A stretch of DNA of 15,236 nt from JAWXCH01 sp034440595 (GTDB lineage: Bacteria; Planctomycetota; Planctomycetia; Pirellulales; JALHPA01). A program made the position numbers and the translations under genes. Location: positions 1-15,236 of the forward strand of contig JAWXCH010000530.1 in NCBI GenBank assembly GCA_034440595.1. The letters run 5' to 3'. Shown one piece after another: positions 1 through 8,080 of the stretch. The notes beneath the pieces were generated by a model. That model saw nothing but the letters and a program-made list of their open reading frames with translations. It was not told where the DNA came from and searched no databases. Numbering within the stretch: position 1 is the stretch's first letter; every line of letters starts with the position of its first letter.

Positions 1-84
1 CGGCTAGCCGACTACCTTGCCCGCCGAACCGGATCCCCCTTCGTCCGCCGCACCACCCGAGCTATCATGGCCAACGCCGCATAA
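1..84 (+). CDS. C-terminal end of an unidentified protein (partial)
   Basis: From base 1 the + strand reads 27 codons and then TAA at 82-84, giving a basic C-terminal tail that starts RLADYLARRTG and ends AIMANAA. Third codon positions are strongly G/C rich, which suits coding DNA. The piece is too short to assign a family, and another frame is also open here, so both its reality and its identity are uncertain. If real, it is transcribed convergently with the esterase-like gene that ends at 212, with about 127 bases between them in which I see no clear terminator. Confidence 0.4.
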   Translation, partial: RLADYLARRTGSPFVRRTTRAIMANAA

Positions 85-211
85 GCTGACGTGGACCCCG
101 GAGCCACTGAAGAAATTCAATGAGAAGCCGTGACGTAAGCCAGGGGAAGGTGAAGAGACCAGGGAAGGGCAATCCAATCAATGATCGCTCGGTATTTGCT
201 ACCGCTGGCGA

Positions 212-1008
212 TTAGCGAACTGTGCGGCCGGTGATTGCTTCATCGACCGAACTATCTGCCGGTTGATTAATCTGTTCCATGATCCAGCGGTCCATGTCTG
301 ATAGCATCAGCGTGGTGAGGCCATCTTCTCCAGGATACTGTCGTAGCGTGACGACCATGCCGGCACTGTGAAACAAACGTAACTGTTCGCAGACCATCTC
401 TTGCGGATAGAGCGTGCTATCTTGAGTGGTTGCTAGAAACAGCGGCAGTCGCCGAACGGAGGCCAGCCTGGAGAGCGGTGCGCGATCGGTAGGAAACGGG
501 CCGCCAAAGGATAGGGCACCGGCAAATCGTTCGGGATTTCGCATCGCCAGTCGCAGTGCCATCGTGCCGCCGCATTCCAGCCCGGCGATAAAGATGCGTT
601 CTGCGGCAATATTGAATTTTGTGTAGCGGCACTGACTGCTTCAAAAATTCGCTGTTCGGCAGCGGCGATATGGTCGTCCGACTGCTGCCAGTTGCAACGA
701 GGCAGGTGTGACTCATGGCCGGCTTCGGTGGTTCCGCGCGCTGCAACTGCGGCATAATTCCGCATACTGACCAGTGGCAGCACCTTTTTAAGTTGATTCT
801 CATTGTCATCTGGACCGTGCAGCCAGACGATCAAAGGATATGCATATTTCGGCTCATAGTGCAGCGGAGACAAGAACGAAAAGCAGGGAGGTGCAATCGC
901 CGCATGACAATAGTCCGCCTCCTTTTTTGCAACAGTAAACTGTGACTGAGTCAGTGGATTTTGGGAACGATGTGATTTTGCCACCGGTTGGATGCGATTC
1001 ATTTTCAT
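212..1008 (-). pseudogene. Esterase-like alpha/beta hydrolase (phospholipase/carboxylesterase family), frameshifted and lacking catalytic residues
   Basis: The N-terminal part reads in one frame from 1008 to about 620 and carries the LIVWLHG strand-loop typical of predicted carboxylesterases. The C-terminal part reads in another frame from about 640 to 212 and carries RIFIAGLECGGTMALRLA and a C-terminal helix RWIMEQI. One extra base in the T run at 617-620 (A run on the coding strand) would join them into one protein of about 265 residues, so this is either a pseudogene or a sequencing error. The position where the family has the nucleophile elbow GxSxG reads GLECGG, so the serine is missing. 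The region where the catalytic histidine is expected reads YPGEDGLTT, with no histidine. Even if the frame were intact, ordinary hydrolysis looks unlikely. It may belong to a non-catalytic subfamily; that is inference. The start at 1008 is tentative, and the gene is separated from mdh by 480 bases. Confidence 0.75.
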
Positions 1009-1488
1009 CTGTTACCAAGGGGCCAAGTCATTAACTCTGTAATCGAATCTCTTCGTATCTGCTCGAAGAGAACGGTTCAGAATGCCACGCACATTCTAGA
1101 ACCTGATGTCTGGGACTTTACCGAAACCATTAAACTGCTGTCAACGCCACTGTACTGAACTTGCCAGCGCCGTGCATGGGACAAGTTCGCAGGTCAATGG
1201 TATTTTGTCTCACATTCAGTAGGTTCTTCACCTACCGAACCTGTGGCATTTCAAACCATTGCACTGCACCCTGGGTGATCAAGCTAGCATCAACTTCTTA
1301 TTGCGGCGAACTGAGTTGTACAAACGTACAAACGGGTGACTCAAGTCGTTAAGACTACCTAAGTTCGACTTGTGCTGAGGTTCACAAAACGCTGCTCGAC
1401 AATCGCCGTTGCAATTAGCATTCGTTCGGCACTGCACTTCCTTGTGCCAGATAGGCACGGCACATCCTTGTGCCCAAGAATCGTGAAA
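1009..1488. other. Intergenic region, 480 bases, with short inverted repeats
   Basis: No convincing gene was found here. A 63-codon open frame on the + strand (1161-1352) has no recognisable content or ribosome binding site. The stretch lies downstream of mdh and upstream of the esterase-like gene, both on the minus strand. It holds an 8-bp perfect inverted repeat at 1048-1071, a 6-bp inverted repeat at 1316-1331, and nested GTGCC/GGCAC dyads at 1442-1474 just beyond the mdh stop codon. None has a T tract in the right place to be a clear terminator. Confidence 0.6.
1048..1071. repeat. 8-bp perfect inverted repeat upstream of the esterase-like gene
   Basis: TCTCTTCG at 1048-1055 is the exact reverse complement of CGAAGAGA at 1064-1071, with an 8-base spacer. 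It sits about 40 bases upstream of the proposed start of the minus-strand esterase-like gene, where an operator or a 5' leader hairpin would lie. No run of T follows on either strand, so it is not an intrinsic terminator. Its role is unknown. Confidence 0.5.
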
Positions 1489-2436
1489 TTAACCGGAGAC
1501 CAAAGAAGCCATGGCCCTTACCAGTTCCTTCACCGCGTCGACACTTTTCTGGAACTCGACCTTTTCTTGCTCGGTGAGCTTCAGCTCCACGATTTTCTCA
1601 ACACCCTTAGATCCAAGGATGACCGGAACTCCGACAAAGTAACCGCCGACACCGTATTCCTTCTGGCAGTAAGCAGCGCAAGGAATCAGCCGCTTTTTAT
1701 CGCGTACGATCGCTTCGACCATTTGTGCGGTAGCCGCCGCCGGTGCATAGTATGCGCTGCCGGTCTTCAACAGACCGACGATTTCGGCACCACCTTTTCG
1801 AGTTCGATCGACGATTTCGTCCAGACGCTTTTGATCCAGCAATTGCAAAACTGGAATGCCACCCACCGAAGTGCAGCTAGGCAGCGGCACCATCGTATCG
1901 CCGTGGCCACCCATCAAGAGCGCCGAGATATCTTCAACGCTGACCCCTAGTTCCATTGCCAAAAATGTGCGGTAACGCGCGGTATCGAGAACACCGGCCT
2001 GACCGATCACGCGCTGATGCGGAAATCCACTGACTTGCAACACGCGCTGCACCATCGCATCCAGCGGATTACTGACGACAATGATAATCGCCTCGGGACT
2101 GGTGGCTTTGATTTGTTCAGCCACGCTGCCGACGATCTTGGCATTGGTCGCCAGTAGATCGTCGCGGCTCATGCCCGGCTTGCGAGCGATGCCAGCCGTA
2201 ATGACCACCACATCGCTGTTGCGCGTGTCGTCATAGCTGGTTGTGCCAAGGATGTTTGAATCAAACCCCATAATCGGCGAAGACTGCCGTAGATCGAGTG
2301 CCTTGCCCGCTGGCATTCCTTCCGTCGCTGGAATGTCCAAAAGAACAATGTCCCCTAATTCACCAGCCGCACACCAGTGAGCGGTGGTTGCGCCGACATT
2401 GCCGGCGCCAATGATGCTGATCTTAGCACGACGCAT
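1489..2436 (-). CDS. mdh: Malate dehydrogenase (LDH-like, NAD-dependent)
   Basis: This cytoplasmic enzyme interconverts malate and oxaloacetate using NAD(H) in the citric acid cycle. The 315-residue length is typical of the LDH-like bacterial MDH group. Visible features are the Rossmann glycine motif GAGNVG (10-15), the acidic residue D34 that binds the adenosine ribose of NAD, and the active-site loop ARKPGMSRDDLL with R85 and R91. R85 at the position where lactate dehydrogenases carry glutamine marks malate/oxaloacetate specificity. Further conserved positions are N123, D151 and R154, and the catalytic histidine H178 in GGHGDTMVPL. The ATG at 2436 puts the dinucleotide-binding motif at the usual distance from the N terminus, although no strong Shine-Dalgarno sequence precedes it. 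It is probably monocistronic or weakly coupled to the thioredoxin-like gene 281 bases upstream. Confidence 0.97.
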   Translation of the reverse strand: MRRAKISIIGAGNVGATTAHWCAAGELGDIVLLDIPATEGMPAGKALDLRQSSPIMGFDSNILGTTSYDDTRNSDVVVITAGIARKPGMSRDDLLATNAKIVGSVAEQIKATSPEAIIIVVSNPLDAMVQRVLQVSGFPHQRVIGQAGVLDTARYRTFLAMELGVSVEDISALLMGGHGDTMVPLPSCTSVGGIPVLQLLDQKRLDEIVDRTRKGGAEIVGLLKTGSAYYAPAAATAQMVEAIVRDKKRLIPCAAYCQKEYGVGGYFVGVPVILGSKGVEKIVELKLTEQEKVEFQKSVDAVKELVRAMASLVSG

Positions 2437-2621
2437 GGAAGGTAACCCGTGTTAGTTCTGAAGTTGCTGACAGTATGCCGCAGTGAATCGCAGACCAATT
2501 GATCATGCGATCCAACTTCAGAGGCTAATCGACCAAGGCCGATCTGAAAAGGGGGCCAAGGATGAAAAGCGTGCACATCACAGAGGAAATCGGCGTTAGA
2601 AGGACGCAGATTTTACGAATC

Positions 2622-2656
2622 AAAGCCAGCGCGGCATAAGGTTAGTCTGCGGCTTT
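2622..2656. terminator. Weak hairpin between the thioredoxin-like gene and mdh
   Basis: AAAGCC at 2622-2627 followed by GC can pair with GCGGCTTT at 2649-2656, leaving one bulged A and a loop of about 18 bases. On the + strand it is followed by a short T run (2654-2658). On the minus strand, where a terminator for the thioredoxin-like gene would act, the run after the stem is poor in T. It may be a weak terminator or chance. Confidence 0.25.
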
Positions 2657-2717
2657 TTCACGCCCGGCGTAGTGAAACCACTACAGTCAAATTTCTCAAA
2701 AGAATGGCACGCTATTT

Positions 2718-3239
2718 TTAGTATAGAGTTGGCGAACTCTGTTGTGCCATCCGTGCCGCGGACTGCAATGCCTGCTGCATCGCTTGCACAATCTCTGGGC
2801 CAGGACGCTTGCCGGTGACTCGGCTCAGAACGTGCCCACCGGGTGTCACAAATTGAATCGTCGGAAAGCTCTGCACATGGAACTTTCGGCAAATTTCCGG
2901 TTGTGAATCCGCGTCAATCATTACACAGACAAACCGCTGCGACAGTAGCGTGACCTCGGCATCGGTGAATGCCTCTTGGGCCAATTGATGGCAGAAGTGG
3001 CACCACTCGGCCGTGAAGAACAACAACATCGGCCGGTTGGTCTCAACAGCAAGTCGCGCACCTTCATCGAAGGTTTTTTCAAACCGGAGATTGCCTCGCG
3101 CATTCGCAGCATGTGCGGGGGGACCAGTCTGCTGGTTGCGCTTGCTTGTCGCGCCAGGGATTGGCTCATCCGAGATTTCGCAACCGTTTTGCAGTCCGAA
3201 GACGCACATCAGCACAATCATGCCCACAACTTTACGCAT
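2718..3239 (-). CDS. Thioredoxin-fold protein, probable lipoprotein
   Basis: This 173-residue protein has an N-terminal hydrophobic signal segment (about 1-19) ending in LQNGC, with Cys20 as a possible lipid-attached residue. The lipobox is imperfect because Q is at position -3. A thioredoxin-like domain follows (about 51-160). It has the redox motif CHFC (C80, C83) in FFTAEWCHFCHQL and the cis-proline segment SFPT (P126), and it resembles DsbD-gamma or thioredoxin_7 type domains that reduce or exchange disulfides on the outer face of the membrane. The open frame extends upstream to 3395, but the ATG at 3239 places the signal segment at the N terminus, so I prefer it. It is transcribed divergently from flhA with 265 bases between them. 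The physiological substrate cannot be told from the sequence. Confidence 0.87.
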   Translation of the reverse strand: MRKVVGMIVLMCVFGLQNGCEISDEPIPGATSKRNQQTGPPAHAANARGNLRFEKTFDEGARLAVETNRPMLLFFTAEWCHFCHQLAQEAFTDAEVTLLSQRFVCVMIDADSQPEICRKFHVQSFPTIQFVTPGGHVLSRVTGKRPGPEIVQAMQQALQSAARMAQQSSPTLY

Positions 3240-3276
3240 CTTACGCACTTTGCTCTGTCTGTTACGTGACACCTTT

Positions 3277-3296
3277 TCGTTGCCAAGGCGCAACGA
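3277..3296. repeat. 7-bp inverted repeat in the thioredoxin/flhA divergent region
   Basis: TCGTTGC (3277-3283) and GCAACGA (3290-3296) form a perfect 7-bp inverted repeat with a 6-base loop, about 40 bases upstream of the thioredoxin-like start on the minus strand. A separate 10-bp palindrome, GTGCTAGCAC, lies at 3382-3391. Either could be an operator or leader hairpin. I see no convincing -35/-10 pair in this divergent region. Confidence 0.35.
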
Positions 3297-3494
3297 GGTA
3301 AACTCTCGCCATCGGCCCGAGGCGACTTGAATAGTTTCGACGCGGGGACGCCTTGATCTGAAAAGATTCACATTGAAGAACGTGCTAGCACCCATGTGCG
3401 GGGGGCATGCTGCTAAAGCGGGCTAGACAGCACCGCCCCGTTTCGCTACTTTTCCGCCTCATTTCACTGTCCATTCCTGGATCTGGTCTCGCGC

Positions 3495-3498
3495 GGAG
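3495..3498 (+). promoter_or_regulatory. Ribosome binding site of flhA
   Basis: GGAG at 3495-3498 lies 6 bases before the ATG at 3505 and fixes the flhA start. Confidence 0.7.
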
Positions 3499-3504
3499 AA
3501 ACGA

Positions 3505-5604
3505 ATGTCCTCGGTCGCAGTTCCAAACGCCGGTATTCATCCGGCCTTGGGTCGCTTGCAAGATTTGATCTTGCCGGTGGGAATTATTGCCAGCGTGCTG
3601 GTAATACTGGTTCCCATGCCGACGCCGCTGATGGACATTTTGATGTCGAGCAACATCGCCGTGGCAGTGATCATTCTGCTGACCACGATCTACGTCAGAA
3701 CTCCGCTGGAGTTCAGCGTGTTTCCATCATTGCTATTGGCTACGACGCTAGCACGGCTGGTGTTGAATGTCGCAACCACGCGATTGATTCTGACCCGTGC
3801 GCCGACCGACGGCGACATGGCGGCGGGTCATGTGGTGAAGGAGTTTGGGGAATTCGTGGCCGGCAATGACATCGTGGTCGGCATTATTATCTTCGTGATC
3901 ATTATCGTGATCCAGTTTATTGTGATTACCAAAGGTGCCACGCGTATCAGCGAAGTCGCTGCTCGGTTTGCATTGGATGGTATGCCCGGCCGGCAGATGG
4001 CGATCGACGCCGATCTGAATGCCGGTACCATCGACGAAGCCGAAGCACAGCAACGCCGGCAGGATATCACGCGACAGGCGGACTTTTTTGGTGCGATGGA
4101 TGGTGCCAGCAAATTCGTGCGCGGCGACGCGATCGCCGCCATTCTGATCACGATTATTAACGTCATCGGCGGATTGGTCATCGGCGTTTTTCAAGCCAAC
4201 ATGACGATCACTGAGGCTCTGCACGTCTTTACCACGCTGACGATCGGCGATGGATTGGCCAGCCAGATTCCTGCCTTCTTGATCTCGCTTGCCGCCGGTT
4301 TGCTGGTCACGCGTAGCAGTTACTCTGTGAATCTGCCGAAAGAATTTGTCGGACAGCTTTTGGCCAGACCTCAGGCATTGGCAGTGACTGGCGGATTTCT
4401 AGGGGTGCTGGTCTTTACCAATCTTCCCGCCATTCCGCTTCTGACCATTAGTAGTTGCTGCTTTGGTATGGCCTATGTCATGTCGCGCAATAAGAAACGC
4501 GAAGCGGCGGTGGCGATTTCCAAGGCCAAGGTCGATGCCGCCAAGCCAGCCGAAGAACGAATCGAAGACTATCTAACCACCGATCCGATGGAGATCGAGC
4601 TGGGCGTCGGGCTGATCCGCCTGGCCGATCCTAAACGAGGCGGGGACTTGCTCGAACGGGTGCAACGTGTCCGCCAGAATGTGGCCTCGGAAATTGGCAT
4701 CATCATGCCAAAAGTTCGCATTCGCGATAATGTGCGCCTAGAGCAGAATCAATACAGAATCAAGATCGCTGACATGCCAGTGGCTGACGCAACGGTCGAG
4801 CCGGGCCGGCTGCTGGCGATGAATTCCGGCACCACCACCGGAACCATCCGAGGGACCGAAACGCGCGAACCGGCTTTCAACACTCCAGCCACCTGGATCG
4901 ATTCCGGCCAGCGCAGCCAGGCCGAAATGTACGGGTACACCGTCATCGAACCGGCCAGCGTTCTGGCAACACACCTGACCGAAACGGTTCGCAAGCACGC
5001 GGATGAAATCCTGACACGCGATGCTACAAAGCATCTGATCGACGAGTTGAAGCAAACACAGCCGGCAACTGTGGACGAGCTAATACCAAGCCAAATGAAA
5101 CTGGCCGAGGTGCAGCGCATTCTGCAAATGCTGCTACGCGAGCATGTGCCGATTCGGTTGCTAGGTTCGATCTTAGAGACGTTAGGGGACTATGCCTCTC
5201 GAACCAAGGATCCAGTCCTGCTCACGGAGTACGTCCGTCACCGCCTGGCACGATCAATCTGCACACGCTACCGCGATAAGGAAAATCGACTGCATGTCGT
5301 CACGCTGGATCCGGCGCTAGAAGATAGGATTCGGGCCGGCATCGAGCATAGCGACCGCGGGTTGTTTATTCGCATGTCTCCCCAGGCGGTCGAAGCCACC
5401 TGCAAACTCATCGGCGCGGAGATGGAAAAGCTGACTCGCAAAAACCACCCGGCGATTTTGCTGGTCAGTCCACAGATTCGGGCCGGTGTGAAGCAGATGA
5501 CGATGACCAATCTGCCGCGACTGGTAGTACTGAGCTACAACGAAATTACACGTGATACGCAAATTGAGTCGGCTGCGATGGTCGCCGACGCACGTGCTGC
5601 CTAG
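3505..5604 (+). CDS. flhA: Flagellar export-gate membrane protein FlhA
   Basis: FlhA is the large inner-membrane component of the flagellar type III secretion export gate. It couples proton flow to export and its cytoplasmic domain docks chaperone-substrate complexes. The 699-residue length is normal for the family. The N-terminal part (1-330) shows about eight hydrophobic segments, including 21-38, 44-62, 122-142, 208-229, 251-268 and 312-326. The FHIPEP-family signature ARLVLNVATTRLIL is at 83-96. The strongly conserved cytoplasmic loop GATRISEVAARFALDGMPGR (144-163) and DADLNAG (168-174) follow. KFVRGDA places D208, and TIGDG places D249, at the positions of the essential charged residues known from Salmonella FlhA. 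The soluble export domain runs from about 340 to the end. flhF follows after 47 bases in the same direction, consistent with one operon. Confidence 0.98.
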   Translation: MSSVAVPNAGIHPALGRLQDLILPVGIIASVLVILVPMPTPLMDILMSSNIAVAVIILLTTIYVRTPLEFSVFPSLLLATTLARLVLNVATTRLILTRAPTDGDMAAGHVVKEFGEFVAGNDIVVGIIIFVIIIVIQFIVITKGATRISEVAARFALDGMPGRQMAIDADLNAGTIDEAEAQQRRQDITRQADFFGAMDGASKFVRGDAIAAILITIINVIGGLVIGVFQANMTITEALHVFTTLTIGDGLASQIPAFLISLAAGLLVTRSSYSVNLPKEFVGQLLARPQALAVTGGFLGVLVFTNLPAIPLLTISSCCFGMAYVMSRNKKREAAVAISKAKVDAAKPAEERIEDYLTTDPMEIELGVGLIRLADPKRGGDLLERVQRVRQNVASEIGIIMPKVRIRDNVRLEQNQYRIKIADMPVADATVEPGRLLAMNSGTTTGTIRGTETREPAFNTPATWIDSGQRSQAEMYGYTVIEPASVLATHLTETVRKHADEILTRDATKHLIDELKQTQPATVDELIPSQMKLAEVQRILQMLLREHVPIRLLGSILETLGDYASRTKDPVLLTEYVRHRLARSICTRYRDKENRLHVVTLDPALEDRIRAGIEHSDRGLFIRMSPQAVEATCKLIGAEMEKLTRKNHPAILLVSPQIRAGVKQMTMTNLPRLVVLSYNEITRDTQIESAAMVADARAA

Positions 5605-5651
5605 AAAGTTAACCGCCTCTCGACACAATAACCTTCTCGCGTTTTGCACTT

Positions 5652-6855
5652 ATGGATATCCGAACTTATCGTGCTAAATCGATGCAAGAGGCCTTAGCGC
5701 TGGTTCGCCGCGATCTAGGACCGCAGGCGGCGGTACTGCATACGCGCGACGTCCGTACGCCCGGTCTGCTGGGCCTGATTTCCGGCAGCAGAAGCATCGA
5801 AGTCACCGCATCCAATGAAGTCGCCGTTCCTAGTCGGCTGCCGCCGCGTGTGCAGGGGATCGATCTGAGCCGCCCGGATGAAGTTGCTGCAGCTTTGGGA
5901 CCAAAGGCAATCAGTTCGCGGCATCGTGATAGTTCGTCGTCGGTCGCCCGGCCTCATTTTGGTGTTGAACATCATTCGCAACATCGCGAAGACGAAGTGC
6001 AATCACGTGTCGACGAGTTCTGCGATCGCACGCGGAACTCCGCGGCGCATGCGCTACCAGCGTCCCTGTTCGATCTGTTTACCGATCTGATCGAAGCCGA
6101 CGTGCAAGAAGAGACCGCCCGAGAACTGCTCGAGCGAGTCCGGCGTGAACTGCCGGCACGCGATCTCAATGATATGAGCGCTGTGCAAGCTTATTTGGCG
6201 CGCATTATTGAGGATCAAATCAAAGTCACTGGGCCGATTCAAATTGAAGCCCGGCGTCAGCGAATCGTTGCCTTGGTTGGACCCACCGGCGTCGGCAAGA
6301 CCACGACGGTTGCCAAGCTGGCGGCCAATTATCGGCTGAAGGAGAAACGCCGCGTCGGTCTGATCACCGTTGATACCTATCGCATTGCCGCGGTCGACCA
6401 ACTGCGAACCTATGCCGATATCATCGATCTGCCGATGGCGGTGGTGGCGACACCGCGCGAGATGCGCGAAGCGGTCAAACGCATGAGCGACCTGGAATTG
6501 GTCCTAATGGACACCGCCGGGCGTAGCCCGCGAGATGAAGTTCGCATTCAAGAATTGAAGTCCATGCTTGGGCGAGGCGCAGGCCGACGAGGTGCATCTG
6601 GTCTTGAGCGCGGTCAACAGTGCGCAAGGTCTGGCACGGACTGCGGCGCAATTTGCCGCCGCCGGTACGACCGCCATCATGGTGACCAAGCTGGACGAGG
6701 CGCACGGGCTGGGAAACCTACTACCGATGCTTCGTTCCAGCGGGCTGCCGATCAGCTATGTCACCAATGGACAGAATGTGCCCGACGACATTGCGGCGGC
6801 CGATGCGCGCCGACTGGGGCGAGCGGTGTTGGGTTTTGAATACGACCGCATGTAG
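5652..6855 (+). CDS. flhF: Flagellar biosynthesis SRP-type GTPase FlhF (interrupted by a +1 frameshift)
   Basis: FlhF is a signal-recognition-particle-type GTPase that determines where flagella are built, working with FlhG at the membrane. The N-terminal B domain (about 1-130) begins MDIRTYRAKSMQEALALVRRD, characteristic of FlhF. A helical N domain (about 135-200) follows. The G domain has the P-loop GPTGVGKTTT (210-219), the DTYRIAAVDQLRTYA segment (241-255) and DTAGR (287-291). After SMLG the frame breaks. Removing one G from the GGG at 6570-6572 restores EAQADEVHLVLSAVN, then TKLDEA (guanine specificity) and a C-terminal end at 6855, for a product of 400 residues. Left uncorrected, the first frame runs on to 6839 with meaningless sequence. 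The cause could be a sequencing error, a real mutation or, less likely, programmed frameshifting. The ribosome binding site is weak. Confidence 0.95.
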
Positions 6856-6944
6856 TCAAATTTGAATATCCCAGGCAGTCCAGCCGTCCCCGGTACTTAC
6901 TTCAACATAGTCCATCACTGTTTCGGTTTCACAGGCGTTCATTC

Positions 6945-7808
6945 ATGTACGATCAAGCCAATCAACTCCGCGCACTGGTCCGCGAAAGCGCCATGCAGCA
7001 GGAAGTGTTTCCACCCCCGCGAAAAATTGTCATTGGGGGAGGCAAAGGGGGAGTGGGCACTACAACGATCGCTGTCAAGCTGGCGATCTCGCTGGCACAG
7101 CAAGGATGCCGCACGGTCCTGGTCGATGCCGACATGAACCGCGCCGACGTGGCCACGCTTTGCAATCTGGAAGTACGGGAAACGATCAGTGACGTCCTTA
7201 GTGCTCGGCGAACCGTACATGAAGTCCTGCAGCGTGGACCGGCCGGTGTACAGGTATTGCCCGGATCGTGGTCGCCGACTTCGGTGCCCGATTGTTCGCC
7301 CGGATCGCAGGAAAGATTGATTCGCGAGCTGGATCGTCTCGGACGGCATGCGGATCTGATCGTACTAGATGTCGGCAATGGTCTGAACAATGTGGTCAAG
7401 CGGTTTTGGGAAGCGGCGGACCTGGTTCTAGTGACCACCTCCACTGATACGGTGTCGATCATGGATGCCTATGCCGCCATCAAGGTCCTGCCTTCACAGC
7501 AGTCAAACGCCGTGATTCGCACGGTCATCAATCGTGCAGATGAGTTAACCGGCGAACAGGTCCATAGTCGGATCTTGCAGGCCTGCCGGCGATTTCTCGG
7601 CCTGGAGATCGAGCAGGCGGCCTGCCTGCCGTTTTTCAGTGCGCCGAATGAGGCAACCGGCAGCGAAGCAACACCAGCCAGCGAATCGTCTTCGCAGGAC
7701 TTCATTGAAGCCATCGAAACACTGGCGGTAAATCTGCTGCACGATCCATGCTTGCAGGCCCGAGCGCCTCGCACGCTGGGTCACAAAGCCGCACTTGCCA
7801 GCGCATAG
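6945..7808 (+). CDS. flhG: MinD/ParA-like ATPase FlhG, regulator of flagellar number
   Basis: FlhG (YlxH, FleN) is a membrane-associated ATPase of the MinD/SIMIBI class that controls flagellar number and stimulates the FlhF GTPase. The 287-residue protein begins MYDQANQLRAL, which contains the DQAxxLR motif (3-9) known to activate FlhF. This motif supports the chosen start. The deviant Walker A motif reads GGGKGGVGTTT (31-41): the signature lysine K34 is present, but the usual P-loop lysine position is T39. The switch region VDAD (60-63) and a Walker B-like segment LIVLDVGNG (138-146) follow. A helical C-terminal part (about 250-270) could contain the membrane-targeting segment, though no clear amphipathic helix is proven. 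It lies 89 bases after flhF and 272 bases before the small membrane protein gene. Confidence 0.93.
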   Translation: MYDQANQLRALVRESAMQQEVFPPPRKIVIGGGKGGVGTTTIAVKLAISLAQQGCRTVLVDADMNRADVATLCNLEVRETISDVLSARRTVHEVLQRGPAGVQVLPGSWSPTSVPDCSPGSQERLIRELDRLGRHADLIVLDVGNGLNNVVKRFWEAADLVLVTTSTDTVSIMDAYAAIKVLPSQQSNAVIRTVINRADELTGEQVHSRILQACRRFLGLEIEQAACLPFFSAPNEATGSEATPASESSSQDFIEAIETLAVNLLHDPCLQARAPRTLGHKAALASA

Positions 7809-7913
7809 ACGCCCTCCGGCGACAGCGTATGTGTCAAATTTACAAATTAAAAAACGCGATAGGTGATTTTTAGTGGGAGCGTGTAGGATTCCGCCTCGCG
7901 GTACGGACTGAGA

Positions 7914-7957
7914 GAAGCTAGCAGCCTGTTCAGGTGGAAGCTAGCTGGCCGACCAGC
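7914..7957. repeat. 9-bp direct repeats and small hairpin downstream of flhG
   Basis: GAAGCTAGC occurs at 7914-7922 and again at 7937-7945. A small perfect hairpin GCTGG-CCGA-CCAGC (7944-7957) overlaps the second copy. They lie in the roughly 270-base gap between flhG and the small membrane protein gene. The role is unknown, and no protein is encoded there that I can support. Confidence 0.35.
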
Positions 7958-7997
7958 GGTGGTGAGTGGGCTGTGATTGAGTGAAAAAGATTTGGAT

Positions 7998-8025
7998 TCA
8001 ATTTCGCGATGCTCCTGGTCGATAA
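7998..8025 (+). promoter_or_regulatory. Candidate sigma-28 (FliA) type promoter
   Basis: GTCGATAA at 8018-8025 differs by one base from the classical flagellar sigma-28 -10 element GCCGATAA. Twelve bases upstream, TCAATTTC at 7998-8005 matches the classical -35 element TAAAGTTT at five of eight positions. The usual spacing is 11, so both the -35 box and the spacing are imperfect. It lies 55 bases before the small membrane protein gene and upstream of fliA, which would allow autoregulation. The consensus comes from enterobacteria and may not hold in this lineage. Confidence 0.3.
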
Positions 8026-8080
8026 TAGGAAAGCCCGTCAGGCTGCAATCACCTGTTAAGTTGTACGGATTGCAGAAACT

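Noticed and set aside
610..645. Programmed -1 frameshift in the esterase-like gene
   Set aside because: The sequence around the switch lacks an X XXY YYZ slippery heptamer in the correct frame; a simple one-base indel in the T run explains it better.
1161..1352. 63-codon + strand open frame in the large intergenic region
   Set aside because: It has no ribosome binding site, no domain and no coding-like third-position bias.
1438..1476. Terminator of mdh formed by GTGCC/GGCAC dyads
   Set aside because: The stems are only 5-6 bp and no T run follows on the minus strand.
1372..1950. 192-codon + strand open frame
   Set aside because: It is antisense to the well-conserved malate dehydrogenase gene and its translation shows no family features; it is a shadow of mdh codon bias.
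1489..2436. Lactate dehydrogenase rather than malate dehydrogenase
   Set aside because: R85 at the substrate-specificity position and the ARKPGMSRDDLL loop are typical of malate dehydrogenase.
3240..3395. N-terminal extension of the thioredoxin-like protein to 3395
   Set aside because: The extra 52 residues are arginine-rich without features and would bury the signal segment, while the ATG at 3239 puts it at the N terminus.
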